The position numbers and the translations under genes were made by a program. Of a stretch of DNA of 7,508 bases, positions 1 to 7,508 are shown piece by piece. Below the pieces are notes generated by a model. The model made no database searches and was not told where the DNA came from. It saw only the letters and a list, made by a program, of their open reading frames with translations. The stretch is from Candidatus Neomicrothrix sp. UBA7884 (lineage in GTDB: Bacteria; Actinomycetota; Acidimicrobiia; Acidimicrobiales; MedAcidi-G1): the NCBI GenBank assembly GCA_002501135.1, contig DLRQ01000079.1, forward strand, positions 1-7,508. The letters run 5' to 3'. Position 1 is the first letter of the stretch. Every line of letters begins with the position of its first letter.

Positions 1-507
1 CACGGTCGTGTAGCCCAGACCGGCCGCCTCGGTCCTCTCCCGCGCCGCCTCGACGATTCGGGCGTCGGCCCGCTCTGTTCCGTCACCCCTGTCGACCAGC
101 CGTCGCCGCAACTCGTCGTCGTCTGGAGCATCAACGAACAGGCAGAGGGCCGCGGGATCAGACTGCATGACCTGTCGGCCGCCGGCCACATCTATCTCGA
201 GCAGCAGCACCTGTCCCTCATCGACCCCGGGAACAGGCGTGCCGTAGTAGCAGCCCAGAAACTCGTTCCATTCGATGAAGCCGCCCTCGTCGCGGCGGGC
301 CTCGAAGGTGGCCCGGTCAACAAACACGTAGGCGTCATCGGCGTCGTCTGTGCGGCGATCCCTGCTGGTCCAGGAGACGCTGAGTCTTATCGAGTCGTCG
401 GCAGCGGCCAAGATGCGTGCAATGGTGCCCTTGCCGGCCCCACCGGGGCCGGACAGGACCACAACCAGCGGTCCATCCGGGTCGGCTGGTCGACCGGTGT
501 CGGCCAC
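1..507 (-). CDS. gmk: Guanylate kinase (Gmk), 3' end beyond the left edge
   Basis: Guanylate kinase transfers phosphate from ATP to GMP (or dGMP) to give GDP, in the cytoplasm. 169 codons are visible, read from a GTG at 505-507; the family runs to about 185-210 residues, so only a short C-terminal part is missing. Visible signatures are a P-loop GPGGAGKGT at residues 20-28, a GMP-binding segment with S45, R49, R52 and Y60, the IEW motif with E79, YYGTP at 87-91, EIDVAG at 104-109, and a lid region rich in Arg around 134-150. The start was chosen because it leaves a short leader before the P-loop and lies 10 bases after the mihF stop. No good Shine-Dalgarno sequence precedes it, so coupling to mihF translation is likely. 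Two things are odd: the P-loop has Gly-Gly where Ser is usual, and the loop between R52 and Y60 is acidic and lacks the usual Gly-Glu and Gly. The family call is firm; the exact start is less so. Confidence 0.93.
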   Translation of the reverse strand, partial: MADTGRPADPDGPLVVVLSGPGGAGKGTIARILAAADDSIRLSVSWTSRDRRTDDADDAYVFVDRATFEARRDEGGFIEWNEFLGCYYGTPVPGVDEGQVLLLEIDVAGGRQVMQSDPAALCLFVDAPDDDELRRRLVDRGDGTERADARIVEAARERTEAAGLGYTTV

Positions 508-517
508 CGGGGTCAGG

Positions 518-832
518 TCAGCCGAAGCGGGCCAGCAGGTCGGCGCGCTGCTGCTTTCCGAGGCCGCGCAGGCGACGGCTCTCGCTGATTCCGATCTCCT
601 CCATGGTGCGGCGGGCCTTCACCTTGCCCAGCTTTGGGAGGGACTCGAGCGCTGCGAGGACCTTCATCTTGGAGACGATGACCTCGGCGTCGGCACGGGC
701 CAGAAGCCCTGACATCGAGAGGGTCCCCATCTTGAGGAGTTGCTTGACCTCGGCACGCACCCTGCGGGCCTCGGCGGCCTTCACGAGAGCGGCCCGTCGT
801 TGTTCATCTGTGAGTTGTGGTAGTCCTGCCAT
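518..832 (-). CDS. mihF: Actinobacterial integration host factor mIHF, nucleoid-associated protein
   Basis: This is a small basic DNA-binding protein of the actinobacterial mIHF/sIHF family, which binds and bends DNA and shapes the nucleoid; the mycobacterial member is named for its role in phage L5 integration. From the ATG at 830-832 it has 104 residues, close to the roughly 105 of the mycobacterial protein. It begins MAGLPQLTDEQ, nearly the family's N-terminus. A charged N-terminal helix covers about residues 8-34. A helix-two-turn-helix DNA-binding segment lies at about 62-95, with the motifs SLPKLGKVKA (64-73) and RRLRGLG (86-92). Earlier in-frame starts exist (ATG at 844, GTG at 871), but they add residues not expected in the family. 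No clear ribosome binding site precedes ATG 832; a TATGGT at 840-845 may be a promoter element for a nearly leaderless transcript. It follows pyrF by 65 bases and precedes gmk by 10, the order known in other actinobacteria. Confidence 0.93.
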   Translation of the reverse strand: MAGLPQLTDEQRRAALVKAAEARRVRAEVKQLLKMGTLSMSGLLARADAEVIVSKMKVLAALESLPKLGKVKARRTMEEIGISESRRLRGLGKQQRADLLARFG

Positions 833-897
833 GGCCGCGACCATAGCGGTACCCGCGGGAGGCGCGTGCACCTCGGCCGGAATGGGCCGCCGGGCGG
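833..897 (-). other. 65-base spacer between pyrF and mihF
   Basis: This is the longest gene-free stretch in the window. It holds the TATGGT described separately, a weak 5-base stem (cggcc at 874-878 with ggccg at 885-889, 6-base loop) and the 8-base palindrome cccgcggg at 852-859. The stem has no T-run on either strand, so I do not read it as an intrinsic terminator. If mihF used one of its earlier in-frame starts, part of this stretch would be coding. Confidence 0.6.
840..845 (-). promoter_or_regulatory. Possible -10 element (TATGGT) for a leaderless mihF transcript
   Basis: On the minus strand TATGGT fits the loose actinobacterial -10 consensus TANNNT and ends 7 bases before the A of the mihF ATG at 832. 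That spacing would place the transcription start at or within a base or two of the start codon, as in leaderless actinobacterial genes. The absence of a good Shine-Dalgarno sequence before ATG 832 fits. No TTGACA-like -35 is visible at the expected distance, and such a short motif can occur by chance, so this is a tentative call. Confidence 0.3.
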
Positions 898-1638
898 TCA
901 GCTCAGCAGCGAGGCGACAAGTTCCTCGGCTGCAGCCACCGGGTCGTCAGCCGCGGTTACCATGCGTCCGATCACGAGCAGGTCGGCACCCTCGATGAGC
1001 GCATCACCGGGTGACGCGACCCTGGCCTGGTCGTGTGTATCGCCGCCGGGAAGGCGTATTCCGGGCACGACCCTCACCAGCCGGTCGGCCCACGGTTCGG
1101 TGGCCTCCAGGTCGGGCGCGGCACAGATTATGCCACCGCAGCCGGTGTCGGCTGCCAGGTCGCAACGAGTGGCCAGTTCGGCTGTCGTGGCTGTGTCGTC
1201 GCTGGTCAGCACGGTTACGCCCAGAACTCCCGGTGCGGGCATCTCGGCTCTGGCGGCTCCCTCTTCGAGGCCGTCGACCGCTGCCCGCAACATGTCGGGA
1301 CCACCGGAGGTGTGGGCTGTCATCCAGCGGGCACCCAGCGAACCGACCACCCTCGCCGCCCTCTCGACCGTGTTCGGTATGTCGTGCAGCTTGAGGTCGC
1401 AGAAGACATCGAAGCCGGCTTCGGTGAAGTAGCCGACCGAGGTGGGCCCAGCCGCCACATAGAGCTCGAGTCCAACCTTGATTGTTCCGAAGTAGGGCCT
1501 CAACGAGGCCGCAAGACGCTTGGCCTCGATCAGGTCGTCTACGTCGAGTGCCAGGGCCAGCCGTGAGCGGATGTCGATCGACACACGCCCCTCCCCGGTC
1601 TCGTCTGAACCGGGCTCCCCAGTGTCTTCGTCAGCCAT
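898..1638 (-). CDS. pyrF: Orotidine-5'-phosphate decarboxylase (PyrF)
   Basis: PyrF decarboxylates OMP to UMP, the last step of de novo UMP synthesis, as a TIM-barrel homodimer in the cytoplasm. From the ATG at 1638 it has 246 residues. Active-site features are visible: LALDV at 29-33 with D32, K54 in TIKVG, the signature DLKLHDIPNTV at 81-91 with catalytic D81, K83 and D86, and the phosphate-binding parts VPGIR (191-195), Q204 and VIGR (222-225). This is the bacterial group that ends in a PGIR...DQ...VIGR pattern, not the long mycobacterial type. The ATG overlaps the end of pyrD by 8 bases and has GGAGG 5 bases upstream, suggesting translational coupling. A second start, GTG at 1584, also has GGAGG 5 bases upstream and would remove an acidic 18-residue extension, leaving 228 residues, a common family length. 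The family call is firm; the start is not settled. Confidence 0.95.
   Translation of the reverse strand: MADEDTGEPGSDETGEGRVSIDIRSRLALALDVDDLIEAKRLAASLRPYFGTIKVGLELYVAAGPTSVGYFTEAGFDVFCDLKLHDIPNTVERAARVVGSLGARWMTAHTSGGPDMLRAAVDGLEEGAARAEMPAPGVLGVTVLTSDDTATTAELATRCDLAADTGCGGIICAAPDLEATEPWADRLVRVVPGIRLPGGDTHDQARVASPGDALIEGADLLVIGRMVTAADDPVAAAEELVASLLS
1590..1594 (-). promoter_or_regulatory. Alternative ribosome binding site (GGAGG) for pyrF GTG start at 1584
   Basis: GGAGG on the minus strand stands 5 bases before the in-frame GTG at 1582-1584, an ideal spacing. It lies inside a G-rich run within the 5' part of the longer pyrF reading frame, where it encodes part of an acidic, Gly-rich leader that PyrF proteins do not generally share. 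It competes with the equally good site at 1644-1648. Confidence 0.5.
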
Positions 1639-2536
1639 GTGCGCCTCCAACCAGATCTGCGACCCTTGCCACACCGTGATGATCGCACCATCTGCCCAGG
1701 TCCGCCAGAACCTGTGCCGTTGCGGCCGGGTCGGCAAAGGTGGCCGTTCCGATCTGTACCGCTGAGGCACCAGCCAGGAGGAACTGAACTGCGTCGTCGC
1801 CGGAGGTGATCCCGCCGACCCCGATGATCGGCAGGTCGGGGTTTGCCTCGTGGGTGTCGTAGACGGCCCTCACCGCAACCGGTCGGATTGCCGGCCCGGA
1901 GAGGCCACCTCGGCCTGCTCCCAGCAGCGGGCGCCGGGCCTCTGTGTCGATGACCATTCCGAGCACGGTGTTGGCAACCGTCACGGCTTCGGCACCTGCC
2001 GCTGCCGCTGCCGCCGCCACCTCGGGCAACTCGGGGGTGTTGGGGCTTAGCTTGGCCCAGAGGGGACGACGCGCCGCACGGGAGGCATCGACGACCTCGT
2101 TAGTCGCCGTGGTGGAGTGGGCAAACAGTGAGCGGCGGTCCTCGAGGTTCGGACACGAGGCGTTCACCTCGACGGCAACCACGGAGTCGGGAGCGTCGGC
2201 CAGCAGGGCTGCCGCCGCAGCGAACTCGTCGACCGTGCGACCCCAGATGCTCACCACCACCCGGGCGCCGGTCGCCTCGAGCGCAGGGAGATCGCCTTCG
2301 AGCCATGCAGCCACACCCGGGCCCTGAAGCCCAACGCTGTTGATCATGCCGGAAGGTGTGGCGTGGACCCTTGGTGGCGGGTTCCCGTCCCACGGCTCGG
2401 CGTGAAGGGACTTGACGACTACGGCACCGAGCGACGAGAGGTCGACGTGTGCGGCCAGTTCGACCCCGTTGCCTGCTGTTCCCGACGCGGTCATCACCGG
2501 GTTCGGCAACTCCACCGACCCGATCAGCGTCGACAT
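1631..2536 (-). CDS. pyrD: Dihydroorotate dehydrogenase, class 1B type catalytic subunit (PyrD)
   Basis: PyrD oxidises dihydroorotate to orotate with FMN, the fourth step of UMP synthesis. From the ATG at 2536 it has 301 residues, the normal size for class 1B. It starts MSTLIGSVELPNPVMTASGT, matching the family start. FMN and substrate motifs include K42 in VVKSL, INSVGL at 65-70 with N66, NASCPN at 125-130 with C128 as the class 1 catalytic base (class 2 has Ser there), AKLSPN at 161-166, VANT at 187-190, GGLSGPAIRP at 210-219 and GVGGI at 239-243. The long GGLSGPAIRP block and the absence of an N-terminal membrane helix point to class 1B, which normally works with the iron-sulfur/FAD subunit PyrK and NAD. 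No pyrK lies in this window. A GTG at 2590 overlapping the carB stop is a weaker start: it has no Shine-Dalgarno sequence and adds an Arg-rich extension. Confidence 0.95.
   Translation of the reverse strand: MSTLIGSVELPNPVMTASGTAGNGVELAAHVDLSSLGAVVVKSLHAEPWDGNPPPRVHATPSGMINSVGLQGPGVAAWLEGDLPALEATGARVVVSIWGRTVDEFAAAAALLADAPDSVVAVEVNASCPNLEDRRSLFAHSTTATNEVVDASRAARRPLWAKLSPNTPELPEVAAAAAAAGAEAVTVANTVLGMVIDTEARRPLLGAGRGGLSGPAIRPVAVRAVYDTHEANPDLPIIGVGGITSGDDAVQFLLAGASAVQIGTATFADPAATAQVLADLGRWCDHHGVARVADLVGGAHG
1644..1648 (-). promoter_or_regulatory. Ribosome binding site (GGAGG) for pyrF ATG start at 1638
   Basis: GGAGG on the minus strand is 5 bases upstream of the ATG at 1636-1638. It lies inside the last codons of pyrD (encoding Gly-Gly), so ribosomes finishing pyrD would be delivered to this start. 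It supports the longer, 246-residue PyrF. Confidence 0.65.
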
Positions 2537-2541
2537 ATCGG

Positions 2542-2551
2542 CCCTTACCTC
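2542..2551 (-). promoter_or_regulatory. Ribosome binding site for pyrD ATG start
   Basis: The minus strand reads GAGGTAAGGG, ending 5 bases before the ATG at 2534-2536. This purine-rich site decides the start in favour of the ATG over the GTG at 2590, which has only C/G-rich sequence before it. It lies in the 50-base spacer after carB (2537-2586), which shows nothing else. Confidence 0.65.
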
Positions 2552-2586
2552 GTCGAGGTCCGGTCGACCCCTGCGGGTCCGCCGCC

Positions 2587-5894
<3,308 letters not shown>

Positions 5895-5895
<1 letters not shown>

Positions 5896-7001
5896 CAGCT
5901 ACCACCCACCGGATGAGATTCCATGAGACGTTCGAAGTCGTCAAACAGGTAGCGGCTGTCGTGTGGCCCGGGGCCGGCCTCGGGGTGGTACTGAACGCTG
6001 AATGCGGGAATCGACTGGCATGAGATGCCCTCGACTGTTTGGTCGTTCAGGTTCACGTGCGTCAGGTCCACGGCCGGAATAGAACCGTCGGCAACGCAGT
6101 AGTTGTGATTCTGACTGGTTATCTCAACAGAACCGGTGACCAGGTTGCGGACCGGATGGTTGCCCCCGTGGTGCCCGAACGGAAGCTTGAAGGTCTCGCC
6201 GCCGAGGGCTCCGGCCAGAACCTGATGACCGAGGCAGATGCCGAACAGCGGAACCTCGTCCAGCAGTTGGCTGACAGCAGCGCGGACGTGTTCGAGCGGT
6301 TCGGGGTCACCCGGCCCGTTCGACAGGAACACCCCGTCCGGTGCCATCGCCAACACATCGACGGCAGTGGTCGAGGCCGGCACCACCGTGACCTCACCCA
6401 GGGCCGAGAGATGCCTCAAGATGGTGCCCTTGATACCCAGGTCGTAGGCAACGATCCGGCGCCCCCCACCTGTGGAGGCCACCGTGTAGGCCTGCTCGCA
6501 GGTCACGCCGGCCACCATGTCCACGCCGTCGGTGCTGGAAGCGTTGGCCGCAGCGGCCGTCAACGTGGCCTCATCGGCCGTTCCGAACGCCCCCGGCATG
6601 GCACCCTCGTCGCGCAGGTGCCTGGTGAGGCGCCTCGTGTCAACCCCCGCGATACCCGCCACCCCGTGGGCCACGAGCATTGAGTCCAGATCACCACCGG
6701 CCCGCCAGTTGCTGTGACGCCGCGCCAGATCGCGCACAACCACCCCGCCGCAAAAGGGCCGACGACTCTCGTTGTCGTCGTCGTTGACCCCGTAGTTGCC
6801 TATGTGGGGATACGTGAACGTGATGATCTGGCCGGCGTAGGACGGGTCCGTGATTACCTCCTGGTAGCCGGAAAGGACCGTGTTGAAGACCACCTCGCCG
6901 GTGGCCACGCCGTCGGGGGCAACCGCTCCGATCGCCTCGCCCTCAAAGACCGAACCGTCGGCCAGGACCAGATGTGCCTCAACCGGGCAGTGCCTGCTCA
7001 C
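5895..7001 (-). CDS. carA: Carbamoyl-phosphate synthetase small subunit, glutaminase (CarA)
   Basis: CarA hydrolyses glutamine and delivers ammonia to CarB. It has 368 residues, the usual family length. The N-terminal CPSase small-chain domain (about 8-145) has LADGSVFEG, FNTVLSGYQE (39-48), TDPSYAGQII (51-60) and YPHIGNYGVN (64-73). The C-terminal class I glutamine amidotransferase domain (about 180-362) has FLSNGPGDPE at 225-234, the nucleophile elbow FGICLGHQ with C256, SQNHNY at 296-301, and the catalytic H339 and E341 in YHPEAGPGPHD. The start is a GTG at 6999-7001, 4 bases inside pyrC (GTGA overlap), with GGTGAGG 7 bases upstream. The first residues match the family start closely, so this start is preferred. 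In mycobacteria an additional gene of unknown function sits between pyrC and carA; here there is none. Confidence 0.98.
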
Positions 7002-7508
7002 CGCCGCGCCTCACCATCGACAACCACAGGCTCACCTGCACTGATGGTGTGCCTCACCCGGCCGCGTAGGGTGCGGCCCTCGTAAGGCGTGTTGGAACTG
7101 GGGCTGGCCATGGCCCGACCCGAAACCGTCCAGGTCTCGTCGGGGTCGATCACGCAGAGATTGGCGTGACTGCCCGCCACGACAGGGGTTCCGTGCCGGT
7201 CGCCGATACCGGCGATGGCCGCCGGACGCCACGACATGAGCGCCAGAATCTCTGGAAGGTCCAGCCCGGAGTCCTCCAACGCCAGGGAGAATGCTGTCTC
7301 GAGGCCGAGCATCCCCGGTGGAGCCGAGTCGAACGGCTGCTCCTTGGAATGGTCCGTGTGTGGGGCGTGATCGGTCGCGATGGCGTCGATCGTGCCGTCG
7401 GCCAGACCTCTGCGCACGGCCACCACATCGTCGTCGGTGCGCAGCGGCGGGTGCACCTTGAAGACCGGGTCGTATGACGCACACGCCGCATCGGTGAGGC
7501 TGAAGTGG
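6998..7508 (-). CDS. pyrC: Dihydroorotase (PyrC), C-terminal part, start beyond the right edge
   Basis: Dihydroorotase interconverts carbamoyl-aspartate and dihydroorotate, the third step of UMP synthesis; it is a zinc amidohydrolase with a TIM barrel. About 169 codons are visible out of a family length near 430; the reading frame is open to the right edge, so the GTG at 7456 is an internal Val and not a start. Type I dihydroorotase signatures are clear: HFSLTD at the window edge, FKVHPPLR, ATDHAPH with the catalytic, metal-binding Asp, and PPGMLGLET further on, followed by the C-terminal small domain (NLCVIDPD, NTPYEGRTLRGRV). Most zinc ligands lie in the missing N-terminal two thirds, so I cannot confirm that the enzyme is intact. 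One residue is odd: the family's NPPLR reads HPPLR here. The stop overlaps the carA start by 4 bases. It is the first visible gene of the operon; pyrB is expected further upstream. Confidence 0.95.
   Translation of the reverse strand, partial: HFSLTDAACASYDPVFKVHPPLRTDDDVVAVRRGLADGTIDAIATDHAPHTDHSKEQPFDSAPPGMLGLETAFSLALEDSGLDLPEILALMSWRPAAIAGIGDRHGTPVVAGSHANLCVIDPDETWTVSGRAMASPSSNTPYEGRTLRGRVRHTISAGEPVVVDGEARR
7009..7015 (-). promoter_or_regulatory. Ribosome binding site for carA
   Basis: GGTGAGG on the minus strand is 7 bases before the GTG start of carA and lies inside the last codons of pyrC. With the 4-base GTGA overlap it supports translational coupling of carA to pyrC and fixes the non-ATG start. 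Confidence 0.6.

Noticed and set aside
874..889. Inverted repeat between pyrF and mihF as a possible terminator
   Set aside because: The stem is only 5 bases with a 6-base loop and no T-run follows on either strand; such stems are frequent by chance in GC-rich spacers.
417..998. A 193-residue plus-strand frame opposite gmk, mihF and the end of pyrF
   Set aside because: It crosses three clearly coding minus-strand genes, is very Arg/Pro/Ala rich and has no family features; it is a composition artefact.
866..1566. Several plus-strand open frames of 127-188 residues opposite pyrF
   Set aside because: They overlap each other in different frames, opposite a gene with all its catalytic motifs, and have low-complexity Ser/Ala/Arg/Pro composition typical of shadow frames.
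1639..1770. Upstream in-frame extension of pyrF to 1770 (44 extra residues)
   Set aside because: It would overlap the conserved C-terminal part of pyrD by about 140 bases, and the translated extension is Arg/Trp rich and unlike PyrF; the ATG at 1638 and GTG at 1584 have good binding sites.
6766..6784. Short gtcgtcgtcgt repeat
   Set aside because: It is the coding sequence for consecutive Asp residues in the GVNDDDNES segment of CarA, in frame and close to a conserved family motif; it is not a separate repeat element.

Overview
This window comes from a GC-rich bacterial chromosome, almost certainly a member of the Actinomycetota. The strongest lineage marker is the gene for mIHF, an actinobacterial nucleoid protein, placed directly before gmk. 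That pairing after the pyrimidine genes is the arrangement known from mycobacteria and relatives. Dihydroorotate dehydrogenase is a class 1B-type enzyme encoded inside the pyr operon. Most familiar high-GC actinobacteria instead carry a quinone-linked class 2 enzyme elsewhere, so a deep-branching lineage such as the Acidimicrobiia is plausible. That placement is inference, not proven by the sequence.

All seven genes lie on the minus strand and read from right to left. In transcription order they are: the 3' part of pyrC (dihydroorotase, cut by the right edge), carA and carB (the two subunits of carbamoyl-phosphate synthetase), pyrD (dihydroorotate dehydrogenase), pyrF (orotidine-5'-phosphate decarboxylase), mihF (nucleoid-associated DNA-binding protein) and gmk (guanylate kinase, with its last residues beyond the left edge). 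The genes are packed tightly. pyrC and carA share 4 bases, carA and carB share 1 base, and carB and pyrD are about 50 bases apart. pyrD and pyrF share 8 bases if pyrF starts at its upstream ATG. pyrF and mihF are separated by 65 bases, and mihF and gmk by 10. This implies one polycistronic transcript with translational coupling at several junctions, plus a possible internal promoter before mihF.

The first five genes cover four steps of de novo UMP synthesis: carbamoyl phosphate formation (CarAB), dihydroorotate formation (PyrC), oxidation to orotate (PyrD) and decarboxylation to UMP (PyrF). Aspartate carbamoyltransferase (pyrB) and orotate phosphoribosyltransferase (pyrE) are not in the window. 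pyrB would be expected upstream of pyrC, past the right edge. gmk links the cluster to purine nucleotide supply (GMP to GDP).

I found no mobile element, CRISPR array, RNA gene, convincing terminator or repeat family, and no gene-free stretch longer than 65 bases. I see no new biological system here; this is a housekeeping operon. The points worth a second look are modest: a class 1B PyrD with no pyrK beside it, a His in place of a substrate-binding Asn in PyrC, a divergent GMP-binding loop in Gmk, two equally good starts for pyrF, and a possible leaderless start for mihF.
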